Shown here: piece by piece, positions 1 through 9,630 of the stretch | Layout: every line of letters starts with the position of its first letter | Numbering within the stretch: position 1 is the first letter of the stretch | From: Acanthosoma haemorrhoidale | Lineage: Eukaryota; Arthropoda; Insecta; Hemiptera; Acanthosomatidae | Direction: 5' to 3' | Assembly (NCBI GenBank): GCA_930367205.1 | Contig: OV884012.1 | Location: forward strand, 147,823,405-147,887,404 | Length of the DNA stretch: 64,000 nt | Translations under genes and position numbers: made by a program | Notes under the pieces: model-generated | Told to the model about the DNA's origin: nothing | Database searches by the model: none | The model's input: only the letters and a program-made list of their open reading frames with translations

Positions 1-40
1 ACTGTTTCAGTTTGATTCTGTTGGACCGAGGTTTGGGATA

Positions 41-620
41 CAGTAGAACCTCGCTAATCCGACTCTCCTGATAATCCAGCTATCTCGTGGCCCTCACACT
101 GTACTTAATATTCATAGAACCTCAGGTATTATTAGGTGAGAAAACCTAATTTCAATTGAAAACATTCAGATGAAATTCTGCCAGTTTTATTTCGAACTGA
201 GTGGTGGAAAAATTGCCATGGAATTCGTCAATTTTTTATTTTTGGTGCCATCCATTCATCTGAGGTTCCTGGGGCGCTAGTTATTCATCGATAAGTTTAA
301 AAAGCTTTCTATAGAAAATAACATGATTCCGAAGCAAGTTTATAAAATCGACGAAACTGGCCTAAATTAAACAAATAAATAAAATAAAATGTTTAGCCGA
401 CTCCACCGACAGTCTTAAGACTAGGTAGTTTAAGTTATATATCATTTTATTTAATTCAATTGTATATTTTCCTGTCAAGCAAGAAACGTGTAATAAAGAC
501 TTTCAATCAAAGTATATATTTAAACCAAGTATTTGTTTCATCCCCGCGTAATCCGAGCTTTTAGCCGTTCCAACGCACCCCCCTCGTCCCGTCGAGGTCG
601 GAGTAGCGAGGTCCTATCTC
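41..620 (+). mobile_element. Pogo/Tigger-like DNA transposon, internally deleted
   Basis: The left end begins CAGTAGAACCTCGCTAATCC right after a TA. The reverse complement of the segment near 597-619 reads almost the same (ATAGGACCTCGCTACTCCGA), so the two ends form imperfect inverted repeats. TA targets and this kind of terminus are typical of pogo/Tigger elements. The roughly 580-base copy is far shorter than an autonomous element (about 2-3 kb). It keeps only a scrap of transposase in the middle, so it is a dead deletion derivative. The right-hand TA is not clear. Confidence 0.6.
292..369 (+). pseudogene. Pogo/Tigger-like transposase fragment (DETG motif)
   Basis: The reading frame here gives about 25 residues ending in MIPKQVYKIDETGLN before a stop. 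The (V/A)DETGL signature surrounds the first catalytic aspartate of DDE transposases in the pogo/Tigger/jerky group. No helix-turn-helix or later catalytic residues can be read nearby, so this is a relic and not a gene. Its position between inverted ends at 41 and 620 supports the assignment. Confidence 0.55.
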
Positions 621-856
621 ACCTTATTAGGAAGGTGAATCTTACCTCACACATTTCTATATCAGCGATCACCTCATCATGGCCCTCTCCTGATTACAGC
701 TTCATACTCTGTCAATAATTAGAACTAATAGTGGGGCCCAGGTCACAATTTATAAATAGTATTACTAATGTAGAAATAATATGGGATGTAAAGAATTTTC
801 GAGTTAGGGAGATCATCCACACCTGCAGGCTAACCATGTTTACAGGACCTCGGATA

Positions 857-985
857 CAGTAGAACCTCACTAGTCCAACTCTCCGGATAATGAAGCCATC
901 TCGTGGCCCTCACACTGTACTTAATATTCATGGAACCGCACCGACAATGAGAAAACGTTCAATTGAAAATATTTCCTGTCATTTC
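857..985 (+). mobile_element. Second pogo/Tigger-like terminal fragment
   Basis: This begins CAGTAGAACCTCACTAGTCC after a TA and then follows the left end of the element at 41 closely through the segment CCCTCACACTGTACTTAATATT. Similarity fades by about 985 and no matching right end is seen. It is probably a truncated copy of the same family. Confidence 0.55.
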
Positions 986-1436
986 AAATTATCACAAATG
1001 ATCTTTATAAGTATTCAAATGTGCTAATAGAGGAGGAATGTCAAATGAGTGAGATTGAATTGCAATCAGCAGTTAGACCCGTTCATAGTGTGGTGGTTTA
1101 ACCATAAATCAATTTTGGGCTTCCGTATATGTACTTCATTACCATGTAATAACACTCGCCATGAGAGTCGTAGAGCCGCAGTGGGAAAAGGGAATTGTCT
1201 TTGAAGATCGAGGCATGCCTATCAGCCATTAGGTAAATTCAACCGTCAAATTTGGGATTTAATAATCCAACTGATAAATTAACGTTTTAAATATCAGGTT
1301 ATCAATTTAGCTATCAGTAAAGGGAAGAGTGTTCATCACAGGGTTGATAGGAAAAGTTATTTATAGGTGTCTAGCCACACATCCCTTTATTTACGGCGAT
1401 TTAGGTAGCTCAGGCTGCCATTATCAAGCGACACAC
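986..1436. other. No gene seen
   Basis: AT-rich unique-looking DNA with short, interrupted reading frames on both strands. I see nothing recognisable. Confidence 0.5.
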
Positions 1437-1448
1437 TTTAATATATAA

Positions 1449-1672
1449 TCGTATCTGGTGACGCGGCTGACGGAGGACCGTCGGGGACTTCCCAATCCTC
1501 CGCTTCCTCTTTCGCATGCGAGGGAGGTGACAACCATGTGGATGTGGGAGGTCTCTGGGCTGTTTGTAAATACTGTGTGAATGAAAATTGTAAATATGGT
1601 ATGAATGAAAACATTTATCACAATTACTTATTGCCCAATGAGGCAGATTGTAACTTTATCATAATAAAGTTA
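1449..1672 (+). mobile_element. J1 LINE, 3' UTR-only insertion with 12-base TSD
   Basis: This holds only the conserved J1 3' UTR (GACGCGGCTGACGGAGGA, then GGGAGGTGACAACCATGTGG, ending with TTATCATAATAAAG). It is flanked by the direct repeat TTTAATATATAA at 1437-1448 and 1673-1684. The repeat fixes both ends of a target-primed insertion that was cut short after about 224 bases. Short reading frames on either strand lie in UTR and are not genes. Confidence 0.85.
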
Positions 1673-1684
1673 TTTAATATATAA

Positions 1685-2183
1685 GAAGTCACAGGTTTTC
1701 AGCTGTATATTTGTACACGTGATTGTGTAATGAAACCTGTTTTTTGATCTATAGTATAATATACTATTGTTTAAAGGGGTTTGTAAATAAAGGGAATTAA
1801 TGGCTAGACACATAAGTTATTTTATTGCTTCATTCAACCCATTGAAGAAGCAGCATTGGATCTTAGAAGTGTTCGTCTAGTTGGAAGACATAAATAAAAG
1901 GAATGCGAAGAGAGCACAGGACCAAGGTGGATAACCCCGTATTTAGTATGCGGAGGTAAATGGGACTATGTGGGCCCTGTCCAGGATTGGGTCGAGATAG
2001 CGAGGCCATCTGCCAGCTCCGTAAGTCCTATCTGAAACTGTTATCTTGTTGGGGCTTAGTTTTCGCTGTCGACATTCTGCCATATCCACACGCTCACATA
2101 TTTGATTATAATAAAGAAAAATATATTTTAACACGCAATATCAAAGAGGTTTTCAAAAAATACCTTAAGTTGAGGGTTCGCGT
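1685..2183. other. No gene seen
   Basis: Unique AT-rich DNA. A short open frame at 1960-2226 runs into the adjacent LINE and has no recognisable product. Confidence 0.5.
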
Positions 2184-2195
2184 TGCCTGTTTGAT

Positions 2196-2644
2196 ATACC
2201 TCTCTGGAGAGGTTAAAGAACGCTGACCTGCACCCGTTGCTTGATGTGCCATCAGTGGGTGGATCATCTGCCGGAGACACATAAAGTTTTTTGACTCGTT
2301 GCAGCACCTAACCAACCCAGTGTTTAACAATATGACCCCACCACCCCTCCCGCATCGATGGCAACAGACTGTCGGGGAAAAATTAGGTTAAGAATCACTA
2401 TGTAGGTTAGTTTTAAGTTAGATCAAAAAGGTGAGCCCCATCACCTTTATTAGTTAGTTCAGTCCAGTCACCTTTAATGTGTATAATTATACTTGTTTAT
2501 ATAATTTTTATAAAATAACAAAACCTGTATATAATGTAGCGACGCAACAGGAAATACAAAAATAATTTGTAAATAGATTAGCCTGAGGATCTATAATTGT
2601 ATATAATTATCTGTGAATTTAAAGGGGCTAGGAAGGGGGGGGGA
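2196..2644 (+). mobile_element. J2 LINE, 5'-truncated, 12-base TSD
   Basis: This starts inside the C-terminal coding part (TSLERLKNADLHPLL). The frame slips near 2260, then resumes to the terminal GEKLG* with its stop at 2389-2391. The J2 3' UTR follows (AAAAAGGTGAGCCCCATCACC; CTGTATATAATGTAGCGACG; AAAGGGGCTA). TGCCTGTTTGAT is duplicated at 2184-2195 and 2645-2656, which bounds the insertion exactly. The tail before the right repeat is a G-rich run instead of poly(A), which is unusual for this family. Confidence 0.85.
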
Positions 2645-2808
2645 TGCCTGTTTGATTTTGACTCATTTTATAAAGTCTACATTCCTGTCAATATTTCCTA
2701 AATATTGCATAGAACTTATTTATTTATTTTTTGGCAAAACCGTACTATTTCGTGAATGGTAAATCTAAATATTAATGAATCGTTTTTTCTTGTGCTTTCG
2801 TTTTCCAG

Positions 2809-2914
2809 GTGCGCTTCGTTGCACAAAATTAGGCCAGGGATAGCATTTGCAAGTTCAACTCTACCAAATACGAATGCAAAGAAATCAAGTTTGCTAAACC
2901 TCAAATTTCTATGT
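2809..2914 (+). other. Candidate host exon (106 bases)
   Basis: A long pyrimidine tract ending TTTTCCAG precedes this segment and a strong donor-like GTAAGT follows it. Read in phase 1, it is open throughout (35 codons, including RPGIAFASSTLPNTNAKKSS); the other two forward frames contain stops. Strong sites at both ends plus one open frame are what an internal exon looks like. The peptide is basic and serine-rich and I do not recognise it. A chance match remains quite possible in 64 kb. Confidence 0.3.
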
Positions 2915-3493
2915 GTAAGTTTCAGTATTTTATAAAAAACCCAGATCGTCCGGTGATTTGTTTTTAGTTATCAAAGTCACTTTACTTCTACCTTACTTTC
3001 GACATTATTTTGTAAGTATTAGCAATTAATTCACTTCGAATTCCAGGAGAGTACTGCTGCAGTTTCGTATTTTTATTCCAAAGGGGTTGATACAAATATC
3101 AAAAAAGCGTATTTCTCCCTCAAAGTATGGTATTAAAGTAAAAATGAAACTTTGATTTCATATTTGTATGGGGGTGGCACCCGAACAGGAACCACCATGT
3201 TGCCTCGGGTTGGCATCCCTGGTCTATATCTCTTAATCGGTCGACATTTACTCACACAAGGACCAGATGGTTCAATACATAGTCCGTTAAGAGGTTGTTC
3301 ATAAATAAAATTGATTAAGACTAAACATATCTTTTTCATCAACCCAAGCCAGACTCCTGACAAACGCACCAACTCCTAAGAAACCATAAAATGAACCATG
3401 AAACACAGAAGTGTACAGACACCGAAATATCTGTCTTAAATGACTCTTATTTACAGAATTCAAATTGTGTAATACCTAATGATATGTATAGTG
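2915..3493. other. No gene assigned; one unidentified open frame
   Basis: A 79-codon open frame on the minus strand (3133-3372) covers a locally GC-richer patch (motifs PTRGNMVVPVRVPPPYK). It has no recognisable family or splice context. The rest is AT-rich with nothing to report. Confidence 0.3.
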
Positions 3494-4060
3494 AAATTTT
3501 ACTAACGAACAAAAACTGTAATCATGTACGAGGATTCATAATATAGTCAAAGGAAACGTGGTCAAAATGCTGGCCAATTGCGGCTCAAAATTGGTCACTA
3601 GGGCACGCCTAATCTACCCAGCAGTAGTTTACACAATTAAATCATTAGTCTCGATCTACAACAGCGCCTAAGATAGCATTACAAATACAAAGGGGTTCCT
3701 TCCCTCACTTAATCACGGAGTTTAACGTTTAACTGATCGCTGCCTTAATGGCTAACAGCGGAAGCAGTGCTTATTTTATCGTGGATAAAATATTGCCTCT
3801 TCATTGGGATTAAACGTCTTATGTACCAAATAATGTGAAGAATACACAATTTTCTGATAGTCACAAAACCTTTATAGGCCAGATAGGAACGCTTAATTTG
3901 TTTCATAGGTCACTCACGAAATAAAATTAGACTCTTGAAATTACAATGGTTCTTACTTACGTTATTTTTTCTTTATTTCATACAAAAAACGAAATACAAA
4001 AATCAGTTAAGTTCTTAGAGTAAATCATCACAGTTTACAATATATAAGAAATATTTCTAA
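3494..4060 (+). repeat. 567-base direct repeat, copy 1
   Basis: This matches 5534-6100 base for base except for about ten substitutions, nearly all in the first 110 bases and the last 35. It begins AAATTTTACTAACGAAC and ends GAAATATTTCTAA. The start and end do not have the TG..CA form of LTRs, and no primer-binding site or polypurine tract is visible at the inner edges. The copies flank a decayed Tc1-like transposase. Confidence 0.9.
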
Positions 4061-4391
4061 ATTTTTCTTATAGTAACTAAATGTGCCTCTATTGATTTTT
4101 CATTTAGAAGCACAGTAATACTGTTAAATCGTAATACTAAGGGCAAATAAATATTGTAAAGAACTCAAAGCCCTACCACACCTACTAAAACGACTTTTTT
4201 AAAACTTTTATATCGGAGTTAATTGAACAAAACATCTTTCATAAAATAATACGCAAGATTTGTCACAATTTTATAATTTTATAAGTCAAACTAAATTGCC
4301 TGGATTATTTAGAAAGTGTACAGAGAAGTAAAAAGGGATGTGAAAAAGTATTAACTCATAATTTTTTTACTCTTTGAAGTGTGAATTCCTT

Positions 4392-5245
4392 TTAATAATG
4401 AGAACTTCCACCGCCTTTATTACTCACCTTCAACAGCCTTCTGGCAACACTTTTAACCAACTTTATCAAAGTGCTCTCTGCTATATTTAAGCATCGCACA
4501 ATCATTTATTTAAGCTACTTGTTATTTTCCCTAATCCAAAACATCGAGCCTTAAATGCTCAAATTGTTTGACCGTGCTATCAGCGCGTTATTTTGTAGGA
4601 AAATTCTCTCTTATCCTTCTAGAAATTCTTCCAAAACTTTTTAATAACTAAAACTATTCATTTTTCCTCTAATGAACGCGATTCGAGACTTGCTTTTGTC
4701 ATGGCACCATTATTACGCCACCCCAATGTCTCCTTCACGGCATTTTTTTTTTTCTAAGGTCGTGCCAGTAATAATTGAAATTATCGGGCCCTCAACATTA
4801 AACTTTTTTTCGTCACTAAAAATAACCCTGGGCTTAATTTAGCTTTCCTGATTAAGTTTTTGAGCAGGCTGCAAGTGGCGTTGTAAGTGATGTTATTTGA
4901 GCTGGGGTTTTCTTATAGTTTTATATATGGTTTTTAGTTATATACTCCTTTAACAAGCTTGCATCACACCCTAGGTTTAATAGCCTCACAATGTGGCAGA
5001 AGCACCGGTTTTTCAGATTTCCCTTAAAACGTCGTGTAGCGTTTAACATGAATTAGTGGAAAGAAAGTCTTGGATGCCGACCAATCATTTTATTTTTTCC
5101 GTTATTTTCTGGACCTGAATGCAAATAGTTTTTAACTACATTCTGAGAGCGGGTTAACTCATTTGCCTTTGTGTCATCTATGCACTTTATAAGTCGATTA
5201 TTCGTTGTGGCTCAATTTTACTTATTTGGGTTCCGCTTGGCATAT
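4392..5245 (-). pseudogene. Tc1-like transposase, full-span relic
   Basis: Reading the minus strand with several frame changes gives the order of a Tc1-type transposase. First comes an N-terminal helix-turn-helix stretch (ISKIEPQRIIDL, then RSQNVVKNYL and a GRHPRLS linker). Next is IFSDEKKFNVEGPDNFNYYW with the first catalytic Asp near 4812-4814, then GKMNSFSY and KVLEEFL, then FLQNNA where the family has a QDNA-type second catalytic Asp (here Asn). It ends KLVKSVARRLL..NKGGGSSHY*. Multiple stops and shifts make it inactive. Inverted ends could not be identified. Confidence 0.65.
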
Positions 5246-5533
5246 TTTAAAATATTAATCAACCCGAACACTCTATCTTTAATGTAAAAAGGTGAACTGA
5301 ACTGACATTCTTTCATAAAAATAAAAGTAAATTGATAAAAATGATTACCTCGAGTTTATATTTATTCACAACGGTTTGTTTAAAGGCTTTGTAGTTGTTA
5401 GATTATAAAGTCAAACAATGACCTGTAAAGCTTTCTGGCAATGTAATAATATGAAATCACTGTACCTTAATTTAGGGTTTACAGGCCGGCCGTATTTGCT
5501 ATTTTCCTTACGTTGGCAAGTGAACTTCAAAAA

Positions 5534-6100
5534 AAATTTTACTAACGAACAAAAACTGTAATCATGTTCGAGGATTCATAATAAAGTCAAAGGAAACGTG
5601 GTCAAAATACTGGCCAATGGTGGCTTAAAATTGGTCACTAGGGCACACCTAATCTACCCAGCAGTAGTTTACACAATTAAATCATTAGTCTCGATCTACA
5701 ACAGCGCCTAAGATAGCATTACAAATACAAAGGGGTTCCTTCCCTCACTTAATCACGGAGTTTAACGTTTAACTGATCGCTGCCTTAATGGCTAACAGCG
5801 GAAGCAGTGCTTATTTTATCGTGGATAAAATATTGCCTCTTCATTGGGATTAAACGTCTTATGTACCAAATAATGTGAAGAATACACAATTTTCTGATAG
5901 TCACAAAACCTTTATAGGCCAGATAGGAACGCTTAATTTGTTTCATAGGTCACTCACGAAATAAAATTAGACTCTTGAAATTACAATGGTTCTTACTTAC
6001 GTTATTTTTTCTTTATTTCATACAAAAAACGAAATACAAAAATCAGTTAAGTTCTTAGAGTAAATCATGACAGTTTACAATATAAAAGAAATATTTCTAA
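5534..6100 (+). repeat. 567-base direct repeat, copy 2
   Basis: This is the partner of 3494-4060 in the same orientation, separated from it by 1473 bases. The high identity points to a recent duplication or gene conversion. By contrast, the transposase relic between the copies is heavily decayed. Confidence 0.9.
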
Positions 6101-6128
6101 CGGAACGAGTTTAACGGAACGAGAAATA
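6095..6128 (+). repeat. Short tandem repeat at the edge of the direct repeat
   Basis: The unit TAACGGAACGAGTT occurs about twice in tandem directly where the 567-base repeat ends. It is possibly a junction product of the duplication. Confidence 0.6.
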
Positions 6129-6384
6129 TAAATCAGACATTTCTTCGTGTGTTCCTGTTTGCAGTACCAAATTACTTTATCAATAGTATAGCGTAAGTAT
6201 GTTTTTCTTGTAATTGCAAAGTTGATCCCAATGATCAGTTTCTTACTATTCCAAAAATAAATTCAATGTATGCTATTTCGCAAACCAAAGCATTTATAAA
6301 AAAAATATAAGTTTATACTACGCATTATATTTGTGTAATTGTAATGTTATGTAATATATATTGAAACTCCTTTACTGTGCTAAA

Positions 6385-6905
6385 ATTACAATCTGCCTTA
6401 TTAGGCAATAAGTAATTGCGATAAATGTTCTCATTCATACCATATATACAATTCATCATTCACTCCCTCATTCATACAATATTTACAAACAGTCCAGAGA
6501 CCTCCCAAATCCACATGGTTGTCACCTCCTTCGCGTGCGAAAAAGAGGAAGCGGAGTCTTGGGAAGTCCCCCGCGCTCCTCTGTCAGCGGCGTAACCGGA
6601 AACGAGCTAGTGGAGGCTCAGGACATGATTGGAGAAACTGGCTCCTACTGTTACGCATTTATAGCAGGTCACGAGGCCACGTCCGTTTCAGTCTCCGAGG
6701 AGGATTATAGGAATGATTGCAGTGCAATGACTGTGCTAGGGAATCAGGGTGGTTGGATAGGCTACTGTGGAATTTCATGAACTTGGGAAGAATGAATTCA
6801 AGAATGAAGGCTATATTAAGATCGTTATGAAGGGTTTTGTTGCTGACGTAATGAGGGGAATTTACTGTTGTTCTCAGGACTTTTGATTGAAAGGATTGGA
6901 TTATG
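6385..6905 (-). mobile_element. J1 LINE, 5'-truncated, minus strand
   Basis: The minus strand reads the C-terminus of LINE ORF2 (IIQSFQSKVLRTTVNSPHYV, SNKTLHNDL, SLSNHPDSLAQSLH, PPRRLKRTWPRDLL*) with its stop at 6659-6661. This coding part is open with no internal stops. The J1 3' UTR then runs to about 6385. The C-terminal tail, with residues like VLR..NAPYYVSNKTLHNDL and a final RRLKR, is characteristic of Jockey-clade reverse transcriptase proteins. No clear target duplication was found. Confidence 0.8.
6659..6905 (-). pseudogene. J1 ORF2 C-terminal fragment
   Basis: About 82 codons of the region downstream of the reverse transcriptase domain of a Jockey-type LINE. It contains no catalytic motif; the polymerase and endonuclease domains were never copied in. 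The open frame continues a few codons upstream into host DNA with an ATG, but that is coincidental. Confidence 0.75.
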
Positions 6906-8617
6906 TTTATGTGTTTGTTATTTTTCTCTACTTTAGGTAGGTTATTAAGCCACATACAGGAGTAAATTGGGTCCTATCCAGGCACTTAGGCTGTACTTAT
7001 GCATCTTTAAACTATCAGATATACATGATTCTCTGACTAAAAGGCAGACAAGCAGCAGTTAATAGTAGACATAAGCTGAATCGGCGTACTCCTTTTAAAA
7101 TTAGGTCTATTTGGCTTGGAAAAGCAGTATGCGCTATTTCCAGTTCCATTCGTTGTCTGCGCACAATTCCAGTGCTGCAGATTGATGAGTATTGAAAATC
7201 ATATTTTATTAGCTAACATTACATCTTTCACTAAATAATTCGATAGAAGTTTATACCAATGAAATAAGTTCGTTTATCTCAGCTTGCCATTTAATATAAA
7301 TGATTAAATATCATTTGATGTTTTACAAGATAGATCCTGAAAGGTTAATAAATGGAAAGATAGCAAAAATGTATACTCGCCGAACTAAAAGGGCTCAAAA
7401 ATAAATAAATATTCAAGGAGTTCGGAATGATTTTTTATACTTATTTATAAAAAATGTTACGTTAAGTTAAAAGAAATTAATTTAAAAAAAAAAGTATGTA
7501 CAGAAATTATTTGTGAGGAAAACCATTATTATCACTTGTTAGGAAGTCATGATTTCCTCAGTGATTTGAGGGCCGTCAATTTCAGTCATTGGACTAGCAC
7601 ATGTTTTCCTGAAGGGAAAAACTAGCAGTGAGGTTCATTAGTAATAAGGATATCACTTATTAGTTACTTGCTGGGATACCCTACTGAGTTTTAAACCCAC
7701 TCTGGACTGGTGGTCTGTTCAGACCATATATTTGATTGTTATTGTCACGTAAATAATTTTGTTCAAATTAAGTATTATTTATTAAAGCCTTTTTAATAGA
7801 AACCAAAAAGCAATTAAATAGTTTCCAATACAATTGTCTTAGTTTTCTACAAAACTACTCTTAAAAATAAATTAATTTTATTTATTTACGAAGATCACTC
7901 CTTGTTGAGGGGAGCCTGGAGGAAACTAATGGCGCATGGTCTCATTAGTGAGTCGCTTTAAGTTAACAGTACTTGAAGGCTGCAATTTGAGAATCTTTCT
8001 TACTACACTAACATTTAACTGCCAGAAAATGAGATTCAAGTATTTCCGAGCTTTATGCTTCTTCCTAAATGACCGTTTCTTTCATGCCATCTCCATCGCT
8101 GTTTGGAAATCTCCCTCCTAATGTACGATATTTTTTATCATTACGTGTATTAAAAATTGATACGGCAATACTTCTTTTATACATATATGTATATTTTTTA
8201 TTATGTATTCTTTTTTTATATGTATATATATTTTTTTAAGCACATTATCACTAGCACTTATTTATCTTTGTTTTTTAAATTTCATGAATTTCTTTAATTT
8301 AATTTTGTACCAATTATACTCTATTTTCGTTCTTCTTCTTTATTTTTACATTAAAAATCCACAATTTTCATAAATTCAAAAACCATCAATTAAGTTTCTC
8401 AAGTTAATTAAGTTCAGTGGAACTTTCTCTGTAAGGTTTTATGTTTCTAACTGAGATATAGACTTAATTTTCCTTAGCTTTTTCTATTTGTGCTGGAATA
8501 TTTATTTTCTTTTAGCCCACAGTTCAGAAGGACTAAAATAAAAAGTATTAATTGACAAAAAGAACCATGATACTTTAGTGTGAAGTATTAATTTTTAAAT
8601 AATAAAAAATATACCTT
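6906..8617. other. No gene seen (1.7 kb)
   Basis: AT-rich unique DNA. Short frames such as 7936-8121 have no recognisable product or splice context. There are T-rich runs around 8200-8340. Confidence 0.5.
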
Positions 8618-8848
8618 ATCCAATCCTTTCAGTCAAAAGTAAATACGTCTTATTATGTCAGCAACAAAACCATTCATAACGATCTTAATATACCTTACAT
8701 TCTGGAACTCGTCCCTTCCAAGTTCATAAAATTCCATAGTAACCTATCCAACCACCCTAATCTCCTAGGACAGTCATTGCACTGCACAACTCATCCCTAT
8801 AATCCTCCTCGGGGACTGAAACGGCAGCGGTTCCGTGACCTGCTATAA
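8618..8848 (+). pseudogene. J1 ORF2 C-terminal fragment
   Basis: About 76 codons open to the native stop of the J1 second ORF. It is post-polymerase tail sequence only and cannot encode an active protein. Confidence 0.7.
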
Positions 8849-9146
8849 ATGCGTAACAGTGGGAGTCCTGGCAATGGCCAGTTTCTCCAATCATGTCCTG
8901 AGGGTATGTGGCTCACCATCCGCTGGCGGTGACGCGGCTGACGGAGTAGCGTGGGAGACTTCCCAAGACTTCACTTCCTCCTTCGCACGCGATGGAGGTG
9001 AGAACCATGTGGATTTGGGAGGTCTCTTGGATGTTTGTAAATACTGCATGAATGAGTGAGTGAATGAAAAATTGTATGTATGGTATGAATGAAAAGATTT
9101 ATCACAATTACTTATTGCCCAATAAGGCAGATTGCATAATAAAACT
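8618..9146 (+). mobile_element. J1 LINE, 5'-truncated
   Basis: The C-terminal coding part runs from 8618 in one frame (IQSFQSKVNTSYYVSNKT, then NIPYILELVPSKFIKFHS, SLHCTTHPYNPPRGLK) to RDLL* at 8846-8848. Compared with the other J1 copies, about 13 bases are missing after QSK. The J1 3' UTR follows, including GACGCGGCTGACGGAG and ATGTGGATTTGGGAGGTCTC, and ends near 9146 with GCATAATAAAAC. Confidence 0.8.
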
Positions 9147-9283
9147 GTTTTATAACTACAATAAAAATTATATATAACAATTTGGAAAGACGTTATAATT
9201 TTTAAAGAAATACAATTAAAAGGAGTAATTAAAATAACAATGTGAGCATAATAAGGTCATAGCATAGGTAACAAAGAAAATTC

Positions 9284-9586
9284 CTTGGTTGAGAAGAAAT
9301 ACATACGATGACATCCTTTCTGCGGCCCAAGTTTTTTTGATGTCAAACGTCAAATGGGAGAGGCATCAAAGGCTATCTGGAAAGTTGATAAGGCGTAAGC
9401 TGTTTTTAAAAGAGAAAGAAGGACCCGAGCCAGTGTGTTCCCACAGACAGAAAAAGATGCATCTGGCTCTTCTTGTAACGTCAAAGCAGTCACCAGCCAC
9501 ACATGCCCGGGCATCACATCACTGGTGTCACTTGTATGCGCACTTCTTCCAAAAACACGCAATGAACTGTACTTGAACAACACTTA
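9284..9586 (+). other. Unidentified open region on both strands
   Basis: A 95-codon frame on the plus strand (9289-9576) overlaps a 77-codon frame on the minus strand (9350-9583). Base composition is visibly less AT-rich than its surroundings. Neither translation resembles a family I know. It may be an exon, an old transposon piece or chance. Confidence 0.2.
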
Positions 9587-9618
9587 ACTCAAAAAACATA
9601 ATTTTATTAAATCGGACT

Positions 9619-9630
9619 AGGGGGGGGGGG
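9619..9630 (+). repeat. Poly(G) tract
   Basis: A run of about ten G in AT-rich DNA, just after an AT-rich stretch. No function is evident. Confidence 0.8.

Noticed and set aside
3494..6100. LTR retrotransposon (TRIM) interpretation of the 567-base direct repeats
   Set aside because: No TG..CA ends, no tRNA primer-binding site after the first copy, no polypurine tract before the second, and no 4-6 base flanking duplication. Kept as an unexplained repeat pair.
6162..6189. 28-base micro-exon between TTTGCAG and GTAAGTATG
   Set aside because: Splice-like borders occur by chance at this rate; the interval is too short to show coding signal and only one frame is open.
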